A stretch of DNA of 64,000 nt from Bacteroidota bacterium (GTDB lineage Bacteria > Bacteroidota > Bacteroidia > Chitinophagales > Chitinophagaceae). The stretch is taken from contig VBAR01000005.1 of NCBI GenBank assembly GCA_005882315.1, positions 1 through 64,000 of the forward strand, read 5' to 3'. Of the stretch, positions 9,812-17,329 are shown one piece after another. Below the pieces are notes generated by a model. That model had not been told where the DNA came from. It saw only the letters and a program-made list of their open reading frames with translations, and did no database searches. Made by a program: the position numbers and the translations under genes. Each line of letters begins with the position of its first letter. Positions within the stretch are counted from its first letter, which is position 1.

Positions 9812-10435
9812 ATGGAAATCAGGTCAGCAGAATACGTAATCAGCAATCCTTCAGTGGATAATTGTCCAAAACCCGACAGGCCAGAGTTTGCATTTATCGG
9901 CCGAAGTAATGTGGGCAAATCATCACTGATAAATTTGATCTGTAATAAAACAAGCCTTGCAAAAACATCAGGTACTCCCGGCAAAACGCAGCTCATCAAT
10001 CATTTTGATATTGTTTCCACGGCTACGAAAAATGCAAAGCCTGCAAAATGGTTTTTAGTGGATCTGCCCGGCTATGGTTATGCATCCCGTTCAAAAAGTA
10101 TGCGGAAAGACTGGGGAAAAATGATTGAAGATTATATCCGCAAAAGAGAAAATTTAGTTTCAGTATTTGTATTGATCGATAGTCGTCATGAACCGCAGAA
10201 GATCGATATCGAATTTATTAATCAATTGGGCGAGTGGAAGATTCATTTCGCTATTGTTTTTACTAAAGCAGATAAAAATAAACCCGGCCGTACAGTAAGG
10301 CATATAGAGCAATTTTCACAGGTGTTGAAAAATACCTGGGCTCAATTACCAATCATCTTTGTTACTTCGGCTATATCTAAACAGGGACGTGAAGAATTAT
10401 TGCAATACATTGGAACAACAGCAGGTATAGCTTAA
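9812..10435 (+). CDS. engB: Ribosome biogenesis GTP-binding protein EngB/YsxC
   Basis: A 207-residue P-loop GTPase of the TrmE-Era-EngA-EngB group, needed for late assembly of the large ribosomal subunit. Visible G motifs: G1 GRSNVGKS (30-37), G2 region SGTPGKTQ (53-60), G3 DLPG (84-87), G4 TKAD and a C-terminal SAISKQG (G5). Length is normal for the family. The start at MEIRSAEYVISNP is chosen because the 72 residues upstream in frame translate the dispersed intergenic repeat and are not EngB-like. The gene is divergent from guaA. A TATATTG element 13 nt before the ATG is a possible weak -7 box. Confidence 0.95.
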   Translation: MEIRSAEYVISNPSVDNCPKPDRPEFAFIGRSNVGKSSLINLICNKTSLAKTSGTPGKTQLINHFDIVSTATKNAKPAKWFLVDLPGYGYASRSKSMRKDWGKMIEDYIRKRENLVSVFVLIDSRHEPQKIDIEFINQLGEWKIHFAIVFTKADKNKPGRTVRHIEQFSQVLKNTWAQLPIIFVTSAISKQGREELLQYIGTTAGIA

Positions 10436-10514
10436 TAATTAGTGGAAAATAACTCATTAGTGGTATGTTTTTTTCCGATATATGCAGTATTTTGCACCCC
10501 ATTAAGAACCATTA

Positions 10515-10739
10515 ATGAACAAGTTTATCTCAGACCGTCATATCGTAGTTGTTCTGTTTGTACTTGTGTTTATCACTTTTTCCTTAGCCCATGAAGACAG
10601 CAAGGATATGGAGCGATTTTACTCCGGTTTCCGTCCCTTGCCAGTAGCTGAAAAAACAGCTTTGGTGAAAAGTATAGACACCCAGTTATCAAAAGAACTG
10701 GGGAAAAAGTCCTTAGCAGAAGAAACTACCCAGCCCTAA
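10515..10739 (+). CDS. Small hypothetical protein with N-terminal hydrophobic segment
   Basis: A 74-residue protein: MNKFISDRHIVVVLFVLVFITFSLA forms a signal peptide or membrane anchor, followed by a polar, charged tail (EDSKDMERFYSGF...KSIDTQLSKELGKKSLAEE). No family is recognised. A TATTTTGCACC element, close to the Bacteroidota -7 box, lies ~25 nt upstream of the ATG, which supports expression. It follows engB at 79 nt in the same direction but seems to have its own promoter. The downstream 260 nt up to the convergent ykuK hold only a short CCCGGA/TCCGGG inverted repeat (10957-10978) without a T-tract. Confidence 0.6.
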   Translation: MNKFISDRHIVVVLFVLVFITFSLAHEDSKDMERFYSGFRPLPVAEKTALVKSIDTQLSKELGKKSLAEETTQP

Positions 10740-10999
10740 TTCGGGCATTGATCTCTCATCATCCTAGGGATTCTGATTTTGTCAGCTTTCTAGTTTTTTA
10801 TCGTACTGCTATTTGAATAATTTTCAACAAATAGAGAAAATCCTCAAAAAGAGTTTATAAAAGAGCATTGCAAATCATCGAAACCCTTAATTAGTTTCAA
10901 CATTACTTATTGGTTTTAGAAACTATGTAGGAAAAATAAGAGAGACAGGTACACACCCCGGAATTAAGTGACTCCGGGTCTTCAACTGAAATTTTAAAA

Positions 11000-11473
11000 T
11001 CAGTTTACTACTTTATTTGCGCAGCTACTGCTGGCAAATGCTTCAGGCTTGGCCTTGAATGCGAATCCCATTCCGAGGATATAACCCATCGCTTCTTTCA
11101 AGGCATCATTGCTCTTGAAGTGCGGATTGGTGTTAATATCAGCATGCACTTCCATATCCACGTCGTACACGGTAAACAGGTCGCAGAGTTCGTAGGCAAT
11201 TTCAATGCTTTTGCCTACTTCCATCAGCATTCTTTCTTTGATGGTAAACTGTTGTTTTGTTTTTTCATTGTGAATAAACATGAACCCGCCATGTCCTTCA
11301 CGTAAAAAAACAATCACTGTTGCAAACTCTGTTTCACGTCCTTTTACCTGAGAGTCGGTACCGATGCAGACTTTGAGATGGAAGCCTTTCGCTGTTTCCC
11401 TTTGAATAGCTTTTTCAACAGCCTCATGAATGGGAAATTCGATAGGGTCGCCATTAAATTTTCTCCAACGCAT
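11000..11473 (-). CDS. YkuK/DUF458 family RNase H-like protein
   Basis: A 157-residue protein that begins MRWRKFNGDPIEFP, contains the family motif KVCIGTDSQVKG and a later EVHADIN segment, and ends in a short Cys-containing tail (SSSCANKVVN). YkuK proteins (DUF458) are predicted to adopt an RNase H-like fold; their substrate is not established. The start codon is unusual: it follows directly after the T-tract of a perfect 12-bp hairpin, with no leader and no Shine-Dalgarno. A 23-residue longer frame would read through that hairpin and does not look like the family. No other in-frame Met lies before GTDSQ. Confidence 0.8.
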   Translation of the reverse strand: MRWRKFNGDPIEFPIHEAVEKAIQRETAKGFHLKVCIGTDSQVKGRETEFATVIVFLREGHGGFMFIHNEKTKQQFTIKERMLMEVGKSIEIAYELCDLFTVYDVDMEVHADINTNPHFKSNDALKEAMGYILGMGFAFKAKPEAFASSSCANKVVN

Positions 11474-11508
11474 AAAAAAAGGTTTTCCTAAGTTACAGGA
11501 AAACCTTT
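11474..11508 (-). terminator. Perfect 12-bp hairpin plus T7 directly before the ykuK ATG
   Basis: Read on the minus strand: AAAGGTTTTCCT, a 7-nt loop, its exact complement, then seven T and immediately ATG. It lies 52 nt past the stop of the zinc protease and is presumably that gene's terminator. A second, weaker hairpin (GTCCC/GGGAC, 11534-11550) lies between. Because the T-tract abuts the ykuK start codon, the hairpin may also control ykuK expression. Confidence 0.85.
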
Positions 11509-11560
11509 TAATATACAAAGGGTACGGATTATTGTCCCTCAAACCGGGACCAAAAAGCGT

Positions 11561-13171
11561 TTATTGACGTATAAATTTTTCTATCCACTGCTCATCATCC
11601 TTTGTAAAGCGGATGATATACATCCCGTTTACAAGACTTGCAGATGTGATTTTATTGACACCACTGTTCAGATTACCACGACTTACAATTTTACCCGTTA
11701 TGTCATGCACGGTATATTGATAGGTGCCGGGGCTACTTACAGTAATTGTATTTGTGTAAAGAATAGTACCCGCCAATTGTGGTTTTGATCTGTTATCAAA
11801 TCCACGAAGGCTTACAATATTTGAATAATACTGACGGCCATTATCAAAAGTTACATTCAGGCGGTATTGAGAATTATTGGCTGTAAAAGGGGTGTATGCA
11901 AATGCTCTTGCCTGCACATCGGATTGTGTCAATGATTCAAAGTTTCTGCCATCAGTTGAAATTTCAAGGGCAAGATCTGTTATTTGTTCATCGGCATCTA
12001 TCACCCAGTTCAATTGGTGTTTATTACCACGGACAACTCCATTCAGTTCAAGACGACGTAATGGAAGTGCACCGCCGGTGAAATTGCCTTGCAGTGAATA
12101 TGAACCCAGGCTTGCATAAGCCGGTGCAAAAGCATTTCCTTTACCTTCTACACGCAGGTAGTAAGTACCGGAACTAAGAACAGTATCAATTACTGAACTT
12201 AATAATGCCCCCGGATTGTAGATGTTTATTAATGTTTGTGCGTTGCTATAAAGGCTTACCTGCAAATCCAAGTCAGAACCTACATTGCCAGTGCCTACAT
12301 TATAAGGAACTGCATTTAAAGTAAAACGGCCACCGTTCTGCAGGCTGAATCTGACCATATCCTGATCAGTGTTTCTTTCAATAATACCCTGAACATTAAA
12401 CTGGTTATTACTGAAGTTAGCATGTGTTGCCTGGTTAAAGGTACTGCTGTGATCGTCTGCACGAAAAACAATGCCATTGGCAGCAGATGTAATTACATCA
12501 AGATCATTTTGAGTTTGGTTGCAACCCCCTGCAAGCGGACCGTTATGCCAGATAGTGAAATTGCGGGCATAACCGACACCCATAATAGGCGCCCAGCCTA
12601 TTTCACCTGTGCCGGCTCCGTTATTGTAGTCCGATACGTATACACAGTTTTCATCATATTTCGCCTGGTGATATAAACCTAACGTATGCCCGGCTTCGTG
12701 TGCAGTAGCTTCAGCAATGTTCTTTACATTATAGTTGAATAAAGCTGTAAACACAAAACAGGGTGTATTATCACCCCAGGTAAAAGAATTTACAAAAGCC
12801 ACACCGCCAGCGCCATTTCCGTACCAGGAATTTGAAACGGTAAGGATGACCCTTGATCTTTTATTGATGGGTGCAGCAGCATACTTTGTCTCGTCAGTTG
12901 TAATATTTACCATAAATGGCCGGTAATCTTCTGAAACCCTGTTAAAGACTTCAGTGATTTGAGTATTGTCCAAGGCAGCAGCGCCACAAACAATCGGGCC
13001 ACCAAAGTTCCAGCTTGTGCCTACAACAGTATGACCATCGAAGTCTAACAATATTGTAGGTGTATTTGCTGGTGCAGAGGGCAGGCTGTTCATAATAGGC
13101 ACCTGTGCTGTGGATACGATGGCAAGTACCATTGCCGGTATCACGAGAACAGTTTTTAAAAGATTTTTCAT
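11561..13171 (-). CDS. Secreted zinc metalloprotease with T9SS sorting domain
   Basis: A 536-residue protein: signal peptide MKNLLKTVLVIPAMVLAIVSTAQ, then a catalytic domain with the extended zinc motif HEAGHTLGLYH (158-168) and a downstream Met-turn-like APIMGVGY, placing it among the metzincins. A beta-rich region (~250-370) with DLDLQVSLY and GTYYLRVEG resembles pre-peptidase C-terminal (PPC) domains. The last ~80 residues (YTVHDITGKIVSRG...LVNGMYIIRF...WIEKFIRQ) are a T9SS sorting domain. It is probably cell-surface bound or released and degrades protein; the substrate is unknown. The start is set at the signal peptide rather than ten residues earlier. A small secreted protein lies directly upstream. 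Confidence 0.88.
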   Translation of the reverse strand: MKNLLKTVLVIPAMVLAIVSTAQVPIMNSLPSAPANTPTILLDFDGHTVVGTSWNFGGPIVCGAAALDNTQITEVFNRVSEDYRPFMVNITTDETKYAAAPINKRSRVILTVSNSWYGNGAGGVAFVNSFTWGDNTPCFVFTALFNYNVKNIAEATAHEAGHTLGLYHQAKYDENCVYVSDYNNGAGTGEIGWAPIMGVGYARNFTIWHNGPLAGGCNQTQNDLDVITSAANGIVFRADDHSSTFNQATHANFSNNQFNVQGIIERNTDQDMVRFSLQNGGRFTLNAVPYNVGTGNVGSDLDLQVSLYSNAQTLINIYNPGALLSSVIDTVLSSGTYYLRVEGKGNAFAPAYASLGSYSLQGNFTGGALPLRRLELNGVVRGNKHQLNWVIDADEQITDLALEISTDGRNFESLTQSDVQARAFAYTPFTANNSQYRLNVTFDNGRQYYSNIVSLRGFDNRSKPQLAGTILYTNTITVSSPGTYQYTVHDITGKIVSRGNLNSGVNKITSASLVNGMYIIRFTKDDEQWIEKFIRQ

Positions 13172-13243
13172 AACAAGGAGGATTTTAATTTTTGGTTTCA
13201 CAGGGCGGACTAAAAACGGATGGATTGGATGGACTTAAGATTT

Positions 13244-13720
13244 TTATTCGTTGACTAAATCATAGAATTTCTTTTTTACAAAGGCATAAGTGCCGTCGGG
13301 CTGTTGTTTAAGCTCGAACAGATCGCCATGATTGAAACTGATGATACGGCCCGTATAACTGATACTGCCGTCTTCATTAGTGATCTGGCTGATCGTAAGG
13401 CTTGCACCACTATAGTTGCTTGAACGGATGACAACACTTTTGATCATGTTGTTTTGTGTGCTGGCAGTAGAAACTACCTGGCCATTAAAGTCAAAAGCTG
13501 AGACATTACCTAAATCAGAAGCTACTGCATCACCGGTAGATGATTTCAGAAGTACTTTCAGGTTGTCGACGTTGACCTTGATGTTTTCAGGTAATGAAGT
13601 AAAAAGCTGGGGCTTTTTGTAATTAGGTTCAGTAAGGGGGGGTGCGGTTTCCTGTGCGTTTGAGGATACGGCACCGATGAGCAGCATGATAGCTGCGCAT
13701 AGCGGCTTTAGGTTTCTCAT
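13244..13720 (-). CDS. Secreted hypothetical protein upstream of the zinc protease
   Basis: A 158-residue protein with a clear signal peptide (MRNLKPLCAAIMLLIGAVSSNAQ). The mature part is polar and beta-rich, with SSNYSGASLTISQI, GSISYTGRIIS and a basic end FVKKKFYDLVNE. No domain is recognised. It precedes the T9SS-sorted protease by 72 nt on the same strand, so the two may be co-transcribed. A role as partner or inhibitor of the protease would be speculation. The 216-nt region upstream, to the next gene, shows no clear promoter box. Confidence 0.7.
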   Translation of the reverse strand: MRNLKPLCAAIMLLIGAVSSNAQETAPPLTEPNYKKPQLFTSLPENIKVNVDNLKVLLKSSTGDAVASDLGNVSAFDFNGQVVSTASTQNNMIKSVVIRSSNYSGASLTISQITNEDGSISYTGRIISFNHGDLFELKQQPDGTYAFVKKKFYDLVNE

Positions 13721-13936
13721 TGGACTTTAGATTTTAAGTTCTTTAAACTTTGTTTATGACAACTGGATTAAGGTTGTCATTCTTCACAGGGGTTGGATAC
13801 GGATGCAATGTTTGTGATTATTTGATTTACTTGCAAGCATTGGAAGACTAAACAGGTATAAATCGGGTGGTAGTACTTTGTGATAATCGTAAAAGAATTA
13901 GAAGGCTTTCGTAATAATCCGTGTAGTTAGTTGAGG

Positions 13937-14302
13937 TCAATACTGTCCTGTGCTGAGTAAAACAAGTGTACATGCTTCAACAGGTATGATATTGTGATCC
14001 GCTGCAAGTGAGGCCAGTTCCGGGTTTTCAGCGCCGGGATTAAAAATAATACGTTGCGGTTTCAATGAAATGATATAATCGTAATATTCCTTTTGATGAT
14101 CTTGGTTAAGATAGAGGGTTATCGTATCAATATTTTCAAAATTCTTTTTCTCCTTTTCAATCAATACATCTTTTATAATGCCCGGTCTTTTACCAATAGC
14201 AAATACCGGGTGGTTATGCGAACGCAAACGCTGTACAGCAAGGTGACTGTAACGTGATGGATTAGGAGAAGCACCAAGTACTAATGTCGGTTTTAAAATC
14301 AT
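13937..14302 (-). CDS. CoA-binding domain protein (YccU type)
   Basis: A 121-residue single-domain protein of the CoA_binding_2 family. It has the N-terminal Rossmann motif TLVLGASPNPSRYS, then HPVFAIGKRPG, ITLYLNQDHQKEYYDYI, RIIFNPGAENPEL and the conserved C-terminal VEACTLVLL with the family's Cys. Family members bind CoA or related nucleotides in the cytosol, but their physiological role is poorly known. It lies 35 nt downstream of the YqjF-like gene but has its own consensus -7 box 7 nt from the ATG. Confidence 0.88.
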   Translation of the reverse strand: MILKPTLVLGASPNPSRYSHLAVQRLRSHNHPVFAIGKRPGIIKDVLIEKEKKNFENIDTITLYLNQDHQKEYYDYIISLKPQRIIFNPGAENPELASLAADHNIIPVEACTLVLLSTGQY

Positions 14303-14309
14303 GCTTTGA

Positions 14310-14317
14310 CAAAGATA
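14310..14317 (-). promoter_or_regulatory. -7 promoter box of the CoA-binding protein gene
   Basis: Minus-strand TATCTTTG, a full match to TAnnTTTG, with only 7 nt between box and ATG, so transcription would start at or next to the start codon. No clear TTG at -33. Confidence 0.5.
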
Positions 14318-14337
14318 TTCTCATTCGGTAAAAGAAT

Positions 14338-15054
14338 TTAATCTTTAATTACTAAGGGTCTTGTTACTTTAGTTTCTGAACCATCCATCAGGAAGATGCT
14401 GAACGGCGGAGTCATAAAGTTTGTAAAATCGTTTCCGTATAATTTTTCACCATCGATTTTTATTTCCGATGACAAAACAGGATGAATCTTCCAGGGCGGG
14501 TGAATGATTTGAAATTCTTTAGTGATTTTTTCATTCACTCTTGTGTAACCCCAATAATGGTCAGCAATAAAACTTTCCAATGTTTCTTCGGCGAAATTAG
14601 CAGGGTTTCTATTGACAATTGCTTTTACATAATTTGTATGATTGTTAATTGGAAAGCTGTATTCGATATTTATCTTATCAATCGTATGCCTGATCTGGCT
14701 TTTCAAAGGAAGTGTAATAAAATTTTCATTATAAAGTAAGCTTGCCATATAACCAATCAATTTAGCAGGGGCTATTTCTTTTATAAATACAACACCTTTT
14801 CTCCAGCCATCTTTTATTTTTCTTTTTACATAAAACCGGAGATTGATTTCAGGAAAACTGCGATAGAAAGGAGAGGGGATACCAAGAAGTTTTGTTTTTG
14901 AGAATTGGAACCCTACCAGGCTTATAAAATATTTTCCATTCCAATCATTAAGTTCTGTTCGGGCTGGCAGAAATTTTTCAAGCAAATGTTTATCAACTTC
15001 ATAGTTTGCAACCAGCAGGTTGGTCCAATGGGCGGACAAGAGTATGCCGGACAT
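14338..15054 (-). CDS. YqjF-like DUF2071 protein
   Basis: A 238-residue protein of the DUF2071 family. Typical features are the opening WTNLLVANYEVDKHLLEKFLPA, then GKYFISLVGFQF, INLRFYVKRK and GVVFIKEIAPAKLI, and a late HYWGYTR. The family has an acetoacetate decarboxylase-like beta fold, but no activity is established. It lies 9 nt after the upstream membrane-protein gene and is thus probably the fourth gene of the gbsR-led transcription unit. Confidence 0.82.
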   Translation of the reverse strand: MSGILLSAHWTNLLVANYEVDKHLLEKFLPARTELNDWNGKYFISLVGFQFSKTKLLGIPSPFYRSFPEINLRFYVKRKIKDGWRKGVVFIKEIAPAKLIGYMASLLYNENFITLPLKSQIRHTIDKINIEYSFPINNHTNYVKAIVNRNPANFAEETLESFIADHYWGYTRVNEKITKEFQIIHPPWKIHPVLSSEIKIDGEKLYGNDFTNFMTPPFSIFLMDGSETKVTRPLVIKD

Positions 15055-15063
15055 AAAGATTGT

Positions 15064-15471
15064 TTAAATGTTATTATGTTTGGTAAACCCGGTTAGTTCA
15101 TTTGAAAGATCAACATACATGATCAGTTTTTTATAGATCCGTAAATAATAGATTGCAATAGGCATTCCGAGTGTTGCCCCGGTCCAGATCAACACTTCCA
15201 GATCATCTTCGTCAAAAATATTTTTTAGAAAGAAAGGGGAGAAGAAAATTAAAAGATCAGTAACAGTGAAAATCCAGTAATTACGAATTTCTTTTTTCAA
15301 GCCACTCTTAGTGAAACCAAATGTATTTGCCAATGCACTGATTAATTGCCAGGCTCCCAATATTAATAATCCGAATCCGAAACCGTAAAGAAACAAAATG
15401 AAAATGGAAAGGATCATTAAAATGCCGAAGAAGAGCTGGCCATACCAATCTATTTTTCTCACCGTATTCAT
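15064..15471 (-). CDS. Four-helix membrane protein, paralogue of the upstream gene
   Basis: A 135-residue protein with four predicted membrane segments: LFFGILMILSIFILFLYGF, GLLILGAWQLISALANTF, YWIFTVTDLLIFFSPFF and VLIWTGATLGMPIAIYYL. The second helix motif LILGAWQLISA is shared with FLLGGVQILSV in the next gene upstream (15549-15923), and both have a short acidic segment before the last helix, so they look like diverged paralogues. Function unknown. It is read in the same direction as gbsR, with a hairpin between the two paralogues. Confidence 0.7.
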   Translation of the reverse strand: MNTVRKIDWYGQLFFGILMILSIFILFLYGFGFGLLILGAWQLISALANTFGFTKSGLKKEIRNYWIFTVTDLLIFFSPFFLKNIFDEDDLEVLIWTGATLGMPIAIYYLRIYKKLIMYVDLSNELTGFTKHNNI

Positions 15472-15515
15472 TTTTATAAATTTTAATATTTCAGAAAATA
15501 ATGAAAGTATATTTT

Positions 15516-15541
15516 CTAATAAAGGCCGGTTATAACCGGCC
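15516..15541 (-). terminator. Palindromic terminator between the two membrane-protein genes
   Basis: An 18-bp perfect palindrome with GGCCGG/CCGGCC arms around TTATAA, followed on the minus strand by TTTATTAG. On the plus strand it is followed by a T-run after GTG, so it might act in both directions. It would limit read-through from gbsR and the first membrane-protein gene. Confidence 0.7.
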
Positions 15542-15548
15542 GGTGTTT

Positions 15549-15923
15549 TTAGTTTTGGTTACTCACCTTTCGCCATTCAATAATTGTGATGATAAAGTAG
15601 AATATGCCAAGCAGGTAAGAAACAATACCTACATAAAACATGACCTCAAGTTCTGGCATATCATATTTGTCTACATGGTCAACATTCAGGGCATATATAA
15701 ACCCGCCTAAAGGAAGCAGCAACAACCAATAATAAAATTTTCTTAAGGGGCTTATCCAGGGTTTATCCCGGTGAAACAGGTGAACAATAACACTAAGTAT
15801 CTGCACACCACCCAACAAAAACAAACCCATCAGAATAGTACTGCCAACAGAAGCTGTACCAATAATGATAATTAATATCACCAGCAGTTGTAAAACAAAG
15901 TCACCTGTTTTTAATTCTTTCAT
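15549..15923 (-). CDS. Four-helix membrane protein co-transcribed with gbsR
   Basis: A 124-residue protein with four predicted membrane helices (LQLLVILIIIIGTASVGSTI, LMGLFLLGGVQILSVIVHLF, FYYWLLLLPLGGFIYAL, VMFYVGIVSYLLGIFYFII). Its ATG lies one base after the gbsR stop codon, so translation is likely coupled. GbsR-type regulators often control membrane or transport genes beside them. No family name is recognised; the next gene downstream is a probable paralogue. Confidence 0.75.
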   Translation of the reverse strand: MKELKTGDFVLQLLVILIIIIGTASVGSTILMGLFLLGGVQILSVIVHLFHRDKPWISPLRKFYYWLLLLPLGGFIYALNVDHVDKYDMPELEVMFYVGIVSYLLGIFYFIITIIEWRKVSNQN

Positions 15924-15924
15924 A

Positions 15925-16431
15925 TTACCTGAATAGTTTAACGAGGCTGCTTACAAACCAACTTTCTTCCGCTTTGATCATTACATCCAGTGTTTTATCG
16001 GCCTGCAACCCGAGTCTTTTTATTCCACTTACAGTATCTACAAAAGTTTTTACATGCTTATCTCTTTTATCACCTTCTACATCTTCCAGTTGATCAAGCA
16101 GCTTAAGCATAGGATCCAGTTCTCTTTTCTTTCTTTCTTTCACGATCTGTCTTACTACTTTCCAAATATCTTTTTCAGCTGTAAAAAATTCTTTTCTTTC
16201 TCCGGATAATATCACACGGTCCACCAGTCCCCAGTTGATAAGTTCACGAATATTCATATTGGTATTGCCCCGGCTGATATTAAGCCCTTCCATTATATCA
16301 TCCTGTGTGAGAGGGTCGGGACTGATCAGCAGCAATGCATGTATCTGCGCCATGGTGCGGTTAATGCCCCAATGAGTTCCAAAGGCGCCCCAACTGCTGA
16401 TGAATTGTTGTTTTGCTTCTGTAAGTTTCAT
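15925..16431 (-). CDS. GbsR/MarR-family winged-helix regulator
   Basis: A 168-residue regulator of the GbsR branch of MarR proteins. It opens with FISSWGAFGTHWGINRTMAQIHALLLI, typical of the family, then has a winged helix (LTQDDIMEGLNISRGNTNMNIRELINWGLVDRV) and a C-terminal helical part. It is probably a repressor of its own operon: two overlapping inverted repeats lie on its promoter. It leads an operon with two membrane proteins and the DUF2071 gene. A consensus -7 box ends 4 nt before the ATG, implying a leaderless message. The signal it senses is unknown. Confidence 0.88.
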   Translation of the reverse strand: MKLTEAKQQFISSWGAFGTHWGINRTMAQIHALLLISPDPLTQDDIMEGLNISRGNTNMNIRELINWGLVDRVILSGERKEFFTAEKDIWKVVRQIVKERKKRELDPMLKLLDQLEDVEGDKRDKHVKTFVDTVSGIKRLGLQADKTLDVMIKAEESWFVSSLVKLFR

Positions 16432-16435
16432 GAGC

Positions 16436-16468
16436 CAAAGCTACGGCTCATATTTTGAATTTTCAAAA
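16436..16468 (-). promoter_or_regulatory. Consensus promoter of the gbsR operon
   Basis: Minus-strand TTTTG (-33) at 16464-16468, 20-nt spacer, TAGCTTTG (-7) at 16436-16443, then 4 nt to the gbsR ATG. Both elements match the Bacteroidota promoter. A TGAGCC/GGCTCA inverted repeat (16431-16450) overlaps the start. Confidence 0.75.
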
Positions 16469-16479
16469 TTTATTGAAAA
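16452..16479. promoter_or_regulatory. Probable GbsR operator: two overlapping inverted repeats
   Basis: ATTTTGAA-TT-TTCAAAAT (16452-16469) has perfect 8-bp arms. TTTTCAA-N6-TTGAAAA (16460-16479) has perfect 7-bp arms and overlaps it. The first covers the -33 element, so binding would block transcription. Assignment to this regulator is inference from position. Confidence 0.65.
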
Positions 16480-17238
16480 CTAATTCTCAGTTATTACAAA
16501 TGTCACAGGTTGCACATGATAATCCTTTACCTTTTTACCACCTTTTTCAGCAGGAACCCAAGCCGGGGATTTTTTAATAACACGAATTCCCTCCCTATCC
16601 AATGAAAACTCAACTGACTTTATGATACGGGTATCACCTATTTCCCCATTTTCAAGAATTACAAAACCAATATTAATGGTTCCGCCCATATGACTTTTTA
16701 AAGCCCTGTCAGGAGTCGTGAGATTTTTTGATATATAGGTTCTCCATCCGGGGATGCCATTCTTGAATGAAGCTTCCTTCTCATCAGGGCTTGGTCCTTT
16801 TGGTTTATTTGCATCATCTGATCTTTTCCACTCCTTCACCAGTTTTCCGTATTCATAGGTATGAGAGATTTGTGGATTAAGACTATCCCCGAAAAATTGC
16901 CAACTGCCATGCTTAACTCCTTTATACAAAGTACCGCAGGAATCTATTTTTCCTTTTTTATTAAACCATGCAAAATAACCATGGGCTGTATCTGATTCTT
17001 CTGTACGATAGGTTTCAACGTAAAGTAAGGGCCCGACATAATTGTAATAGTTCGATTGCCAGGTAGTATCATTCTTCTTTTCTACATATATCATGTAAAC
17101 AGCTTTGTCAACTGTTGTTGGTTTCCAATCTTTATCGAATACGTAATACTTTTCTGTTTCTTTTTTATTCTTCTGGCCTTGTGTTGGAATGTTTATGATA
17201 CCTGCTACTAATAAAAGAATTATCCGCATGAATTTCAT
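16480..17238 (-). CDS. Secreted protein with TonB C-terminal-like domain
   Basis: A 252-residue protein with an N-terminal signal (MKFMRIILLLVAGIINIPTQGQ). The first half has MORN/YwqK-like segments (GYFAWFNKKGKIDSCGTLYKGVKHGSWQFFGD). The C-terminal ~90 residues match the TonB C-terminal fold (GTINIGFVILENGEIGDTRIIKSV, DREGIRVIKKSPAWVPA, GKKVKDYHVQPVTFVI). Such free TonB-C domains are common in Bacteroidota and need not energise transport; no cytoplasmic membrane anchor other than the signal is present, so the role is open. It lies upstream of gbsR on the same strand, separated by the operator region. Confidence 0.8.
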   Translation of the reverse strand: MKFMRIILLLVAGIINIPTQGQKNKKETEKYYVFDKDWKPTTVDKAVYMIYVEKKNDTTWQSNYYNYVGPLLYVETYRTEESDTAHGYFAWFNKKGKIDSCGTLYKGVKHGSWQFFGDSLNPQISHTYEYGKLVKEWKRSDDANKPKGPSPDEKEASFKNGIPGWRTYISKNLTTPDRALKSHMGGTINIGFVILENGEIGDTRIIKSVEFSLDREGIRVIKKSPAWVPAEKGGKKVKDYHVQPVTFVITEN

Positions 17239-17282
17239 GGATGATTTGATTGAATATCGAATTTATGAAAAAGAGATTTAAT

Positions 17283-17305
17283 AAAAAGTCCCGCCGGGGC
17301 GGGAC
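17283..17305 (-). terminator. Intrinsic terminator of aceF
   Basis: GTCCCGC/GCGGGAC stem with a 4-nt GC loop, followed on the minus strand by TTTTT; 25 nt past the aceF stop. Confidence 0.85.
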
Positions 17306-17329
17306 ATAATTAGAAATTTTTCATTGAGT

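Noticed and set aside
10957-10978. CCCGGA/TCCGGG hairpin as terminator of ykuK
   Set aside because: The stem is only 6 bp and no T-tract follows in either direction.
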